A stretch of DNA of 64,000 bases from Tolypeutes matacus (GCA_026826555.1 JAKSZT010054324.1:7019581-7083580), one strand, 5' to 3'; shown: positions 45,987-59,334, counted from the first letter of the stretch. Made by a program: numbers and translations. The notes: generated from the letters alone by a model not told the origin.

Positions 45987-45999
45987 TGCATTTTAAATA

Positions 46000-46980
46000 T
46001 GTCCTTGGCTTGTATTTCATTTCATAATACCATCTTTGATTCTAAAGTGATAACACACTTAAGGCTATAACTAGAACAAAGTTCCTTATGAACATACACT
46101 TTTAGATATTGGCAGGGAAATAATAATATATAGTCATAAAAGGGAAGACTTATACTGCTGTCCAGTCATCTCTCATCTCAGACACTGATTCATGATTTCA
46201 AAAGTTTTTAATATCTTTAGAGTATATAATTTAAACTTTGAGATAAAATGTGAATAAAATTGTATAATGACTTTATAAAGGTCACCCCTAGATTTTATTT
46301 TAAAGTACTTCTGATCCTTCTCACCTCGATATACAAACACACACACACACATTGATTATTTACTTGTCTTTGTACTACTTTAGAATAATTTAGCTTATAA
46401 ATTCACGTCCCAAAATTGGTAGAGTCTAGGGATCCAAGCCCAAGTGAGTGCCTCCTTTTAGAATGCATCTAATTTCACTGTGAGTGTAAATTAATTATAC
46501 TCCCCCTCTATTTGACACAGGTCAATTTGTACTGAAAGGTAAGGGTGGCGAGGCAGCAGTGGTGATCAATAGCCTGTTATACAGGGCCATGGGAAATCTG
46601 ATGCCCAGCAGACTCAGAAAGCCAAAGAGGGTAAAATGTTAATGGGGTCAAGATAGCAAATCTACACTATAATTTAATTTGCAAGTTGAAAAACTGTGAC
46701 TATTTTGCCAAGAAGTCTTTTATACCATTTTCTTCAATAACAGAAATTCATGATTATCAGTCTTTCATCTAATTTGAATTAAGCACATATACATAACAGA
46801 GAACTGAAACCCAAGGGGGATTTTATTTTAATTTGACAAATATTTTAGTGGACTTCATAAAATAATTATTGTTACAGAAATCTTCTGGCTTTGCATGAAT
46901 CAAAATGCAAAGTGTCCCCTTATTTGACATGATATCAAAGTCATATCTAGAAATTAGATGAACCTAGACTAAATCAAGAT
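46000..46980. other. Unclassified AT-rich sequence
   Basis: No gene or repeat family recognised. A short (CA)n lies at 46337-46350. Confidence 0.4.
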
Positions 46981-46984
46981 TCAT

Positions 46985-47260
46985 TCACTTATTCAGCAAA
47001 TATTTAAGGTATAGCTATATGTACTGGTAACTATTCTTGCACAGAGATACAGACGTTCAAGATAAAGATATTGCCTAAGTCACCAATGGGTTCACAGTTT
47101 AAGAGGGAAAGACAAGTTTGAAAGGGTTATAAATAATATGCTGCATGTGTTTCTAAATTAGGAATACTTATAATTATAGTACCTACTTCATTGTAAGAAT
47201 TAAATGAGGTAATCCATATTGTTTAGCAAAATTCCTGTCACAGTGATTTCAATATTTATT
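46985..47260 (+). mobile_element. L2 and MIR scraps
   Basis: 'attcacttattcagcaaata' and 'gggttcacagtttaagag' follow the L2 order (46985-47110). 'tagtacctacttcattgtaa' and 'gaattaaatgaggtaatcca' follow the MIR order (47175-47250). Confidence 0.55.
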
Positions 47261-47289
47261 AGCATCATATGATGTTGAAAACTACTTTG

Positions 47290-47335
47290 ATAATGATGAT
47301 GATGACTGTGATGATGCTGATATGATGATGCCACC
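47290..47335 (+). repeat. (GAT)n microsatellite
   Basis: Imperfect repeats of 'gatgat' with interruptions. Confidence 0.8.
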
Positions 47336-47339
47336 ACCC

Positions 47340-48330
47340 CTAAAATCTATGGGAACATTGAGTTATAAATCTGAACTAAATATTTAAAGAGAAGACAAAT
47401 AATTCAATAAAATAAAGAGCTAGGGGGAAGATAGAGATATCCTGGACAGATAAAATAAAAGCTTCAAAGGTACCTGCTTACTGCCCACTCTAAGTAGTTT
47501 AAGCATTAAAGAAGCCCTGGACCAGACATCTAGTATCTGAATCCTCTCTGGTGCAGATATTCAGGGAAGCCTCCAGAGACCTTGAGAGACCCTTGTATCT
47601 GGACACAGGATTTAACTTACATTTGTCTCTAGATTTTCCTCCTCTTACATTCTGGTGAAAACCTCTTGCATGAACAATTTAAGAACATCAAATTATTTAT
47701 TGCAATGCATTTTTTTTTTCCTATTCACATGAAATCCATTTTTCCTAGTATTTTAATATATAATCTGTCTTTTCCTATTTAATAAAATGTCATAAAATGT
47801 CTCCAAGTCTTATCTGCAAATACATATTGCTTTATTATACTCTTTTAGAACATACATAATTCAGTATATCATTAAATAAACTTAACTTATTCAATAATAC
47901 ATTTGCCTTTAGTTATGCCTATAATATACTACATACTGCCTTCCACATATTTATAAAAATGTGACCTACATACACTGGAAGAAACCTACAGTATTTTCCC
48001 CGCACAGATTAAAAACTATTAATGGTCTAGATCTATATTCAAATTTTGTTTGAATCCACAGATTCTAAAAAAAAAAAAAAAAAAAACTCTTATCTTTGAA
48101 AAATTGTAATAAGAACAGGATTGTCAAATCAGATATTAAGCATTTTTTAAAATACTATGAAACAGTGAAAAAACATATCTTAGAACAGAATGTATTCTAC
48201 GTAATAGTTTAAATGGAGTTCAGAAAGTAATGGGGAAACTTAAGTTTCAACAGATGATGCTGGAACTTGGAAATATGTAAAATTAATATTTACCTCATAT
48301 ATGTCCTAAAAATAAATTTTAGGTGAAGAT
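47340..48330. other. Unclassified sequence
   Basis: No gene or repeat family recognised. An A run lies at 48067-48085. Confidence 0.4.
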
Positions 48331-48339
48331 CATATTGAA

Positions 48340-48820
48340 TATTTATTTTCTGTTTACCTTCCAACTCCACTCTACCCTTTACCAATCTGCCTTGAGTCCC
48401 AAGACCATTGAGAACAACATCAAGAGGCTACCTTCCCCTCTAGCTTCAAGTTGGGTTTGTCATATTGAAGATATCAAGAGATGATCATAGAGTGAGAAGA
48501 AAGTGAGGGCAGGGATTTATTCCCCCAGCTCTCTCACTGCCACATCACCACAGGTTAATTGTGCCCTTCTACCAAAGGCATGGCTCCTGTCACATGGCCT
48601 TGTCTCTAAGTTCCCATAACTGCTCTCCCCCCTCACCCTCTCTTGTCTAGGGGTGGTAATAGGTCCCTTTCGGTACTAAACCTGGAGAGCTTCATGATCC
48701 CTTATTGGTTTCCCTTAAGCCAACCCACAGCATTGTTAACAGTCTCTTATAAAATATTCTTTAATGACACAATTTAAGTATACTATTTACTACCAGGACC
48801 CTGCTAGATACAGAGATATA
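48340..48820 (+). mobile_element. Old interspersed repeat, family unresolved
   Basis: The block containing 'gggcagggatttattccccc', 'catggctcctgtcacatgg', 'ccttattggtttccctta' and 'ctaccaggaccctgctagat' resembles a common mammal-wide repeat whose copies end in 'aggaccctgactgataca'. I cannot name the family with confidence. Confidence 0.5.
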
Positions 48821-49303
48821 TGGAAGCTTGAGGCATTCAGTTCCCCTATGTAGAAAAGGATTACAGTTTTATACAAAAAGTGTATACAATAACGGGCCCT
48901 GCACTGATCAACACAGTGGAGTGGGAGATTAAGTGATTATACCCCCACAGAAGCATTGAACAACCAGCAAGAGGTGGCAGGAATTTTAGAAATCTTTCTC
49001 AAAGCTACAAACAAAAGCAGATAAAGACTGCCTGGGGCAAAAGATTGTTAGCTGTAAGACATACAGTGCAGTTCCCAGGACTGTGATGAAACCATTTCCT
49101 AGGGAAGAGTGGATATTCAGAACCATGTAAATGGGGGAATTCCCAGGGCCATACACACATGCCCAAGACAAGACACATGTGCAGAAAGAGTCAGGGAAGC
49201 CCCTTTAGCTGAATCTATTCTCCAAACTTATTGTATGGATATGACATGAAGGACGGCACTTGCACAGATCAATGTAAAAACACTGGGGAAAGATGTTTTC
49301 TTT

Positions 49304-49341
49304 TTTTCCTATTTCCTCTCCCCCCTCCCCCCTCCCCTCCC

Positions 49342-49387
<46 letters not shown>

Positions 49388-49402
49388 CTCCTTCTTCTTC
49401 TT
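49304..49402 (+). repeat. (CCT)n / C-rich polypyrimidine microsatellite
   Basis: About 100 bases of only C and T, starting with C runs, then CCT and CTT units. The first half-L1 has a short T-rich stretch at the matching place (12668-12690), so this expanded after insertion. It makes a chance proline-rich frame. Confidence 0.9.
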
Positions 49403-49549
49403 TTGCAGGGAGTAGCTCCTAGCATTAAAGAAAAGCTAAATAACAGTAGCTGGATACAAGATTAAAGAACACATGCCTCAGTGTCTAAATTCCAGAGATA
49501 ACACATTAAAGTATCAAAATGTAAAGGATTCAAAAAAAGTTACAGAACA

Positions 49550-50480
49550 TACAAAGAAATGGGAAGTGATGGTCCTGGCAAAGGAAAATATTAAATTATT
49601 AGAAACCACCAATAAAGGGGGACTTGACTTGGGGCATACCAAAGACTTTTAAAAAATGGTCCTAATATATACTCAAATAGCTAAAGTCAAACATGGGCAA
49701 AGAACCAAAGGAAATCAGGAAAATGATAAGTGAACACAAATAGATTATCTATAGAGAGATGGAAAGTATAAAAAACAACAAAACAGAGCTGAAGACCACA
49801 GCATCAGAAATTAATAATTCCTAGAGGTGTTCAAGAGCAGATTGGAGCTGGAAGAAGAAAGAATCAGTGAACTCAAAGATAAGACCGCTGAAATAGTGCA
49901 GTCTGGGGATCAAAAAGTAGAAGGAAGAAAAGTGAACAGAGCCTGAAGAATATGTGGGACACCATCCAGTATATGTAGCAATGTACACATTGGGGGTATC
50001 CCAGAAGAAGAAGAAAGAAAGGGCAGAGACAATATTCAAAGAAATGTCTGTAAATGTCCCAAATTAAACAAAAGACAGGAATATACACATGCAAGATGCT
50101 CAACAAACTCCATACAGACTAAATCCAAACAGACCCACACTGTAGCATATTATAATCAAATTCTTGAATATTAAAGATAAAGAGAGAATTCTGAAAGCTG
50201 CAAAAAGGGAAGCAGCATGTCACATACAAAGGAGCCACAATAAGATTAAGTACTGATTTCTCATGAAAAACCATGGAGCCAAGAAGGCAGAGGGAAAACA
50301 TATTTAAAGTGCCAAGAGCAAAATATTGCCAAACAATGATTTTATAGTCAGCAAAACTCTTTCTCAAAAATGAGAGAGAGATTAAGACATTCCTAGATAA
50401 ATAAAAGCTGAGGGAGTTCATCACCACTAGACCAGCCCTACAAGAGATTCTAAAGAGTTTCTGCAGGCTGAAAAGAAAGG
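49550..50480 (+). pseudogene. HAL1 ORF1 protein remnant
   Basis: Diverged copy of the ORF1 seen at 12830-13815: helical region with 'cagagctgaagaccacagc', then 'ggagctggaagaagaaagaa', RRM-like part, and C-terminal domain with 'ctttctcaaaaatgagagag' and 'caccactagaccagcccta'. Stops and frameshifts throughout. No open piece longer than about 60 codons on the sense strand. Confidence 0.75.
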
Positions 50481-51439
50481 ACAATAGATATTCGATCTAA
50501 GTCACATGAAGAAGTAAAGATCTCCAATGAGAGAAATGACATTGGTAAGTATAAATGCCCGTACTATTGTATTTTTGGTTTATAACTAAATTTTTTACTT
50601 CCTACAGAATATAAAGAGAAAATGCATAAAATGTAAAGAGAAATCAATGGCTTTGTATTCATAATGTATAAACATGTAATTTGTGATGAGAACCACATAA
50701 AGATGGGGGAGAGCGGGATATAGGAACACAGTCTGTGCTTATTATTGAAAGCAAGTTGGTATCAAAGCAAAAGAGATTGTTGTAGAGTTAGGATGTTAAA
50801 TGGAATCCTCCTGGTAACACAAAGAAAATATTGAAAAATATGCAAGCTAAAAGAGACAGAAATCAGAGTACATGTTGCCATGGGCAGAGCATGAGCTCAG
50901 GGAATGGAGAGTTAATTCATAATGGGTGTTGGGTTTCTGTTCAGGGAGATGGGGAATTTTAGTAATGGAAAGTGATGAGGGTAGCACATTATTGAGAATG
51001 TGATTAATCCCATTGAATGGTATGCTTTGGAACAGTTGAGATGGAAATGTTTTTATTGTATATATGTCCCCATAATTGAAAAAGAGAAGACAAAAAGCAA
51101 CTAAAGAAAGAGTGACAATTAACTGTAATACATGATCCTGGATGGGATCTCATAAGGGAGGAGAAAAGGCTCAAAAGGACATTATGGGCATATGAAAAAG
51201 TTGACTGTAAGCTTTATATCAACATAAAATTTCTTGAATGGATAACTGCATTTAAGGTGGTACTTAAGTAAATATCTTTGTTCTTAGAAAATGTACATGG
51301 CAGTATTAAGCACTCAAGGAACATGGTATATACAACCTGCATTCAAGTGTTTAAAAAATGGATTGATAACTAGGTGGATGGCTGGATAGAATAGAATGAC
51401 ATGGTAAATGTGGCAAAATGTTAAAATTGGTGGGTCTGG

Positions 51440-51659
51440 CAAACAAACAATCAAAAATATAATAATAAGCAAATGCTTTCAGTTTTAGAGAAAATGAGGC
51501 AGAGCATGGAAAAGGAATAGGAAGGAGAAATTAATTGAAATTCTTGGGACACAAATATGACTTGAATGTCTACAAAGCCAGCATGCATAGGAAGAGTGGG
51601 CCAGTGTAAAGAGTCACATGGTAGACCAGTAAATAAAAAAGCATAATAAAAAGGAAAAA
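51440..51659 (+). mobile_element. 220-bp retrocopy of unknown source
   Basis: Inserted in the 3'UTR of the half-L1. The 17-base repeat 'aaaattggtgggtctgg' occurs at 51423-51439 and 51660-51676. The first half-L1 has a single uninterrupted copy of the matching site near 14760. The insert ends in A-rich sequence with two AATAAA-like words shortly before it. It has no pol III boxes and matches no repeat I know, so it may be a 5'-truncated copy of a cellular transcript 3' end, moved by L1 proteins. Confidence 0.8.
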
Positions 51660-52259
51660 AAAATTGGTGGGTCTGGATATCCTGGGGTATAGGGATATGA
51701 TGGGGTTCTCTCTACGGAGTTTGTATTATTTTTGTAATTTTCCTGTAAGTTTGAAAGTGTTTTAAAAGTGAAACAAAAAAATTGTATACAGTATCACTTT
51801 TACTCTTGAAGAGATCCAAATTAATTTAATAGTATTTTCAAAACATAGGAATATTTATTTGTAAGATATACTTTTCATAAAAGTTCCATTAAATTTCATA
51901 CTTACTTTACACAACACATATGGTACAACCAATGACTCCATGGTTATTCAAAAAACCTATGATTTTCACCATTTCATTATTTACATGATGAGAATCATGT
52001 GATACCAGTGGAGAAATTATTCATCTGAAGGGCAAATAAGGAAGGGCAAAAAAAAATTCCAAGTCAAGTTATCCCCTTCCAGGTGACCTAACATGTCCCT
52101 AAATTACTTATATTTAGGAATGTCTTCATATCTAAATTAAATCACTAATGACTTTCCTCTATTTTCATCATAGCCCCAAGTCATATGAGATCAAGAGTTT
52201 ATCCAGATACCCTAAAATCAGTCTCAGTAATAACCCTGTAATATTTGGACATCTTTCCA

Positions 52260-52650
52260 AAATTATTCATCAAACTCATGTCATTCAACAAATATTTATT
52301 GAGCATTCAGTATGTGTTAAGTATGATAGTAGGTATTGGAGATACATAATAAATAATAAATGCCATTCCAGATTTTGTGGAGCTTAAATCCCAGGAGAAG
52401 ATAAAATATAAAAAGATAGTAATAACACAAATAAATATTTACGTTCTAATAACTCCTATGCAAGAGGCACTGAAACTGCATAGTAATAGGACTTTCCCTA
52501 GATGGAGGTCAGGGAAACTCTCTTCTAAAGAATCATCTCTAAAGCTGAGACATAAAAGATGGATATGAGCTGTTTCAGACAAATGGAATAACATTTGTGA
52601 AGGGCTGGAGGTTATAAGATACTTGGCATTTTTAAGAAACTTGGGGGGCA
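52260..52650 (+). mobile_element. L2 LINE fossil
   Basis: Good collinearity with the L2 3' region: 'caacaaatatttattgagca', 'gattttgtggagcttaaatc', 'gaggtcagggaaactctctt' and 'gtgaagggctggaggttata'. Confidence 0.75.
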
Positions 52651-54229
52651 GCAGGGAGGGAGAGATACATTTAGAAAGACAAACAGTGTCCAAATCTGTC
52701 TGATGGAGAGGCATTCTCTTGGAAGGTTTTTTTGGGCTATTTGAAGTGGCATACATCACTTCCACTCTCATTCCATGGGCTACATGAAATGGCTGCAATT
52801 ATTTCCCAGACCTACCAATGAACCTATTTATCTGAGTCCTCAGTATTTATTAAAGGGAATATTAAAGAGAAATTTTCCTACTGAAATGCAACTAAATTCA
52901 AAATGCAACTAAGAGAAGTCAACCCTGGCTTTCACCCTCTCTTCACCTAATAAGTGGTATGGGAATATGAGCCATTTCCATAATTCATTGGCATCCTGTG
53001 ATATGCAAGGTTATTTTTTCATTTATTTCTCCTTTAAGAAAAGATTTCCTTCCTAAAATCACATTGTGAATCTACTTCCAATGCCACTAATCAAACATAA
53101 GTTAAAGCTACCTAAATAAGGAAAAGAACATTTTGAGCTCTAAAATCATTAGAAATAGGTCACCAAGAGCCTTAATAAAACTTCAGAAAAGGTTCCAATG
53201 GAAAAAAAAAAGGTATTCTCATTAAGAAGCTGTAAAGAAATCCTGCTATCAAACAAGAAAAATATCACATATGCAAAAGCAGCAAAATATAGCCTATAAA
53301 GTCATTTAATGAAGCAGAAATGTGTATCTATGCCATATCTAATGCAGTTCTTGAAAAAACTCGGCATATTCACTAATTATGAACCATATATTACACATAG
53401 TTATTATGAATATTATTCAGCAATATAAGATTCAAAGTTAGTTGCCTCCATCACCATAGCTAACAAAGAAATATTGGCACATATATGAACTGCTTAAATA
53501 GGTTAGAAAAAAGGAGGGAATTTATTAACTAGTCCTTTAATTATGCAAACAGAATTTCCATAATTCTGAAACTGAATTCCATGGCATCCACAGTTTTCCC
53601 TATATTCTTGCTGTAAATAGTAATTACAGTGTTCATAGTAGAAAATGCTCTATTTTAAGTTGCAAAATAGTCTCTTGTATTAAGTCATTTGAAAACCATC
53701 TAAAATTTTTCCTAGTAGGGTGATTTGTATCTTCTTTGGAAGTAATATTTCTCTTTACTTTCATGAAAAGTATAAGGAAAATTTGTTCAGCCATTTTCAA
53801 ATTGAAGGACAATGGGGAAAGAAATTTGCCATTGAACTTTAAAACATTATATTTAGCAGGTCCTCAGTGGGTTGCATAATCAGTTCAAGACTATGGATTA
53901 ACAATCAAAGAGAGCTCAGACACTGACCTACATTAGAGAAACCCTACACATGCAACCAAAAATTCATTATCCCCAGAGAAATAAAAGCCTTCCGGGTAAC
54001 TTGCTAGCTAAGCAGCTCATGTCCCAAAATTATAGAGCTAGGGACTAGAAAAAAACCATCCTGAAAGGCACCACATTAAGGGTGAGAAAAACAGTCAGAG
54101 TCCCATATAATCCACCACTTGTTTTCAGACCTCAATAGCAGTGCTGCAAGGCAATGCTCATTTTCATTTAACTATTTATTGCGTCAGTTTAAATCTACAC
54201 CTATTTTAGGATGCACATTTGATGGAGTA
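52651..54229. other. 1.6 kb with nothing recognised
   Basis: No gene, RNA gene or transposon recognised. Ordinary AT-rich DNA. Confidence 0.4.
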
Positions 54230-54805
54230 TGTAGCAGTTTGATATTATGGATGAATTCCAAAAAGAAATATTGGATTTTGTTTGTAAACTGGTCTTTTCC
54301 TCTGGGCATATTAGAGTATATTGGATTCAGAGGTTTTACTTTTACTTGATTAAATAATGATTAAGGATTTGATTGGGCCACATCAGTAGGACAGGGTAGG
54401 CAGGGACTCACAGAGAAACCACACTGCAGAGAAGGGGTTTGGAGTTTTGAGCTGGAGCCTGGGAAGTGAACATACAGGAGAAGAACACAGAGGAATAGCA
54501 ATGGCTCCTTAGACACAGCAGAAGACTCAGGGAGAGATACAGAGCCATTCACCTGATAGTCTCCAGCTGGCCTTGTGGAGAGACCACAGCAGCTGAGCCC
54601 AGAGAGAAATGGAGCCCAGGAAGAGAGGAAGCCTGAACTCTTGGCAGCCATCTTGCCCCAACACATGGCAATAGATTTTGGTGAGGGAAGTAACTTATGC
54701 TTTATGGCCTGGTAACTGTAAGCTTCTACCCCAAATAAATACCCTTTATAAAAGCCAACAGATTTCCGGTATTTTGCATCAGCACCCCTTTGGCTGACTA
54801 ATACA
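54230..54805 (+). mobile_element. Solo LTR, family B
   Basis: Collinear with 26459-27089: TG start 'tgtagcagtttgatatt', AATAAA at 54734-54739, end 'ggctgactaataca'. Flanking five bases 'gagta' and 'gggta' match at four of five, a slightly aged target repeat. About 50 bases shorter than the first copy because of an internal gap near 54380. No viral genes. Confidence 0.88.
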
Positions 54806-54809
54806 GGGT

Positions 54810-55285
54810 ATTATATTCATTTTCAGTATTTTGAACACACAAGTTGCTAAAATTAAGTGAGCCACATCAGAACCAACATAATTGCAACTTTCTTGAGCTT
54901 CACATCCAAATGTTTCACTTATTCAAACATATCATGGATGCAGAATGTACTATATTGCCACCAAAATTTATACTTCCTCCTGTATTTTTTATTTTAGCTA
55001 AAAGACCTTCTATCTACTCAATTGATTGCTCAAGTCAAAAAAACTGAGCATCATCTTTGATAGTTCTCTCTTCTCATCTTGAACATCCAATCTCCAAATA
55101 TTAACTTTACTCATTCATTTATTTCTCTTCATCTGCACTGCTACCAACATAGTTCAGAGAACCAAAATCATTTCTCTGCATGTAGAGATGGATCTACCAT
55201 ACAACTTCCACTGGCTCCCTCCAAATACTGTGTCTAGTTTTTATTCAGAACTTTGTATTTTTTCTTAAAGAGAGCTTCAAAATAT
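54810..55285. other. Unclassified sequence
   Basis: No gene recognised. Scraps near 55080-55150 may continue the L2 to the right. Confidence 0.35.
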
Positions 55286-55289
55286 ATAA

Positions 55290-55715
55290 GCTATGGCCTT
55301 ACAAAACCTGTATCCTCTGCTGACTAAATTACTGCTACAGCCCCCCAAAGGTCTCCCAGCTCCATCTCTTGTCCCATTCCAATCTCTGCAATGTAGATTA
55401 AGTTTTCTTTCTAAAACACAAATAAAACCATGTTCTTACTTGCTTAAACCGTCTAACGGTGCCATGCTTCTCAATGGATTTAGTCTCAATTCTTTATGGT
55501 GGTTTACCAGACATTTTATGATCTAGATACCACTTCTCCAGCTACTCCATAGTTTTGTACCATATTCAGTGGACATGCCAAAATGTGTCCCCCAATACTT
55601 CCCATTCTCTTTTCTTGAGAAAACCAAAACCAGGTCTTATATACCTGTTAAATCTGCAGCTAGTGGGCATTTGATAAATATTTATTGAAGGAGTAAATGA
55701 AGAAATAATGAATGC
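55290..55715 (-). mobile_element. L2 LINE fossil, antisense
   Basis: The plus strand follows the antisense L2 order: 'tactgctacagccccccaaa', 'cttgcttaaaccgtctaac', 'agacattttatgatctaga', and the end 'gcatttgataaatatttatt'. Confidence 0.65.
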
Positions 55716-56875
55716 ACTCTGAATCACTAGTTCAAATTCAGGCATAGTGATCACCCACCAGCGATCAACATAGCTGGAAAAGCCACTGATTGATTACTGG
55801 TAATAAATTGTAGTTGATTTCCCATACTCATGAGTGATTAAACTGGAAAGACTTTTGATGAATCATATAGCATAGAGAACAGTTATTAAATCCACTGTAA
55901 CCAAGTTTCTCTCTCCCTTAGAAATCTGCATTTCTCCCAAATTTACTATTACTTTGAATGTAATACTTGATATAGGATAGCTAGATTTTTCCTAGCTGCC
56001 ATTGCCCTACCTACCAAATAAGAGGATATGTGAAAACTGTCTAATCCAGGGCTTGAATACAAGTGATACCTTCTCTTCCCCTAGTTACTATGTTCTGATA
56101 GCATTTTTTCCCTTCTCATTCTCTGATTCACAAACTTATAATCTGGTAAACTTCCAAGTTTTTCTTCATCCATCTTTCCCTACATACTTCATATATATTC
56201 TTACTAAGCAATGGAAATAATGTTTCCTTTAATTACAATGACAATTACTTTGTACATTTTAATACATATTTAAACTTCATCTCATACTGAAATAAACTTT
56301 CCAATAATTGTTTACAAATACCACAAACTCTTTTAATATTTATTCACTTGAAGAAACATTCATTGAGCACTTATTTATGTGTTAGGGAGTATACTACAGG
56401 TTACCTAAAAGATATTTATGGTATACTAAAAGACTTTTTCCTTCTAAGGACATAATTTAATCATGTTTATATCACTCAATAAAATTTTGCAGATTCTTTC
56501 ATGAAGTTTCTGCACATTTTTTAATTAAGTATTCCAAATATACAGAGATATGTAGATAGATAAGTTTGAATATTATATCTATTTACATGTTTACTAGAAA
56601 TTTATATCACTATTCATAAATTAGATTGGCCAACCTACAAAGAAGTTTTTAATAATTGAATTATTGTAATTTTTAATAGCTCATAGGGCAGGCCTTTGTT
56701 CAATTACTTTTTATCAACATTTTTTTTGCTTTTTCCCTTCTCTGGGTGAATTTGAATAGATTTTGTCAATTATCAGCACCCCTTTTATTGGCGTTTTGAG
56801 CAGAATTACATGAAACCGAAAAATTAATTTGTAAAGAACTGACATCTTGACCTTATATAGTAATCCGTGAGCCTT
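55716..56875. other. Unclassified AT-rich sequence
   Basis: No gene recognised. 'cattcattgagcacttattt' near 56350 may be an L2 or MIR scrap. Confidence 0.4.
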
Positions 56876-56877
56876 TT

Positions 56878-57105
56878 TTTTTTTTTTTTTTTTTTTTTTG
56901 AGATACCGGGTACTGGGGATTTAACCTGGGACCTCATATGTGGGAAGGCAGCACTCAACCACTAAGCCACATCAGCTTCCCTAAGTTGGGGGGGGGGTGT
57001 TTGCTTCTTGTTTGTTTTTGTTTTTTCAGGAGGCACTGGGGACTGAACCCGGGACCTCCCATGTGGGCGGCAGGCACTCAACTGCTTGAGCCACATCCAT
57101 TCCCT
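56878..57105 (-). mobile_element. Dimeric tRNA-derived SINE (DAS type)
   Basis: Same dimer design as at 479 and 1441. A T run (56874-56899) is the tail. Complements of two B boxes and two 'tgtggctca' words follow, separated by a linker with a G run at 56986-56995 and T-rich steps. Target repeats are unclear (weak 'tgagcct' and 'tgagact'). Confidence 0.85.
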
Positions 57106-57109
57106 CATG

Positions 57110-59330
57110 AGACTCTTAATGGTGATGATTTAGGGATATTCTATAGTTGTCCAGGTGTATTCTGAATATATTGAAATCTCCAGAGCTTACAAAACATTAA
57201 CATGGTCAATCCATCCATTTGATCATTGCTTATTCAAAAAATCAAAGAAAATTTAAAACCACACTATGTAAAAATAATGCATACATTTTATTTTATATCC
57301 ATGCATCTAAAAATCCATATCAGATATGCAATAGCATCAAAGATTTAATACAGTTCACTGGCTTGAGGAAGCCATTATACAGAATTCAATGAAAGCAAGA
57401 TCTTCTTGCCTTGCATTCTTTTCATAAAGGAGTGATTGTCGATGAGTACTGCATTCCCCATCCCAATTCCCAATAAAGGTGGTGGAACTCCTTAATACCA
57501 GAATAGAAAATATTTAAAGTCTTGAGTACAACAGGTGTTTTAACTCTGAGAAATTATGTAGGAAAGGGATAAATCAAACCGTTGAGATTAAGCATAGGCA
57601 GATAAAATAAAATAATCTGCCTTATTAGCATCATGAATTTGAATCTATGCAAAGTGAGAGAGTGTTGCATTTTGGCTTGTAAAAAACCTTGATAGCAGAG
57701 GTCTTCTCTTTATTTTATTATAAAATTACATACAGAACAGAGCCATAGAGAGTGAGAACTGGGTAATTTTTCAGAACATTCTTTTTATAAATTTTAGCTC
57801 CTAACCAGTTTTTTTTCTGAATGTTCAAAGTGAAAAATACTGCAGGCCAAAGTTTAACTTTTGAATGGCATATATATTCTACCAGTAAAGAATCTCTTTA
57901 AGGTCAGGGTCTCTGCCTTATTTATCCTTTTCCCACCAGCATTAGACACTGACCAAGCATACCATAAATTCAAGTTGTGAGCACAGTGGCATCATCTTGG
58001 GAAATGAAAGTAATGAGTAAATGTGTGTGCATGTGCATCTGTGTATTTTTTAATTGTATCCCAATATAGAGATATATATGACCAGTGTGGTTTTATGCTT
58101 TGAAAAGTGTGAAAATAATTGGCTTGGAATTAACAAAGTTACTGACATTTTAAAAGGCCAGATGGTAGAAGAAAGCACAGAAATCTTGACTAAGTTGTAG
58201 AGTGAACCTTAACAAGTATATCTATGCACATAGCTACATAACTGTAGAAGTCAGAAGTTTTTTTAAAACTAGTAAAGAAGCAGTCATCGACTTTTCCTTA
58301 TGTTCTTTAGAAGTATACCTTTATTAACGTGCCCTTCAAAAACTGCAAACTGCACAGAGACATGAAAACAGTGCTCTCCCAAAGAATTAGTACGAAGTGG
58401 AAATCATGGATGGTTCTAGCTTCTGACAGACTCACACACACCTACCTTGCCCCTTGGATAGTTCTTCCTTTTTTGGATTCAACTCTAGAAAGCAACGTAG
58501 AAAAAGAAAAGAAAAAAAAAAGGTATTTGTAATTAAGACCTACTTTTTTTTTTTTTTAAATGTCACTGCTCAGAGCAACCTAAAAACGTTAGCATTGAAT
58601 TTGCCATAGCAGGGGTATACAAATAGTAGAAATGCCAATACAGTCCATGAGAAGCATGAGTGCAGGGCCTCTGTGTAAGCCACCCTTGTGCATTCTCTTA
58701 TGCAGTCTCTTCTTCACTGAATTAAGATTTGAGTACATAAAAGGATCCCTGTTTGGTTTGGAAAGTAAAGTCCTTTGTCATGATTATGTTTTAACTACCC
58801 ATGGATAAGCTAGTCACAAAACAAAGGAAAACAATAGGCACTGAAGAAGCCATACTCTACCACCCTGGAGAAGTTTTCACAATGCCTCCCAAGTTCTGCT
58901 ATAAATACAGGGAAGTCGCCTCCCTTCTTTCATATTGCTCACTGGTCAAATGGAAGAATGTCATCGAAGATAAGGTGCAGGTTTGAGAGCTACACTGGGC
59001 TAGAGTGTGAGAAGGGCATTGAAGAGAAAGAATAATTCAACATCTCTGAATAAATCACTCTAAATATCTGTTTTAATTGCTTTTTTCTCTTCAAGCGTGT
59101 TTTAAAACATTCTGGTCCTAGTCTCTTGAAGAAGCAAGAGCAGTAAAAGACTATTTAAGAATATGTTCTATATTTCAAGTACGTTCAAGACAAATGGGGG
59201 CAAGTTGGTGGAAATGTGGTACTGTGAGGAAAGACAGTCACAGACAGCACACATGTATAAAGAAAGAGCTACATCTTCCTCAGGCCATAGTCTCATTTGT
59301 TTTACAAAATGGGAAGAGGACACAGGATCA
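57110..59330. other. 2.2 kb mostly unclassified
   Basis: No gene recognised. A short L2-like end lies at about 57895-57990 ('aggtcagggtctctgcctta'). A T run lies at 58544-58556. Open frames of 60-67 codons (58329-58532, 58801-58986) show no motif or splice context. Confidence 0.4.
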
Positions 59331-59334
59331 AAAA

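Larger units (their letters stand above)
48892..51782 (+). mobile_element. Half-L1 (HAL1-type) element, nearly complete, second copy
   Basis: Same build as the element at 11987-14883 and collinear with it from its first 60 bases to the terminal 'tttgtattatttttgtaatt' and A-rich end. No ORF2. Imperfect 11-base target repeats 'tgtatacaata' and 'tgtatacagta' lie at 48881-48891 and 51783-51793. It carries a (CCT)n tract at 49304-49402 and a 220-bp insertion at 51440-51659. Net length is about 2.65 kb. Its 5' part lacks about 300 bases present in the first copy. Confidence 0.85.

Noticed and set aside
49231..49422. Proline-rich 'protein' frame
   Set aside because: Produced by the (CCT)n microsatellite inside a half-L1.
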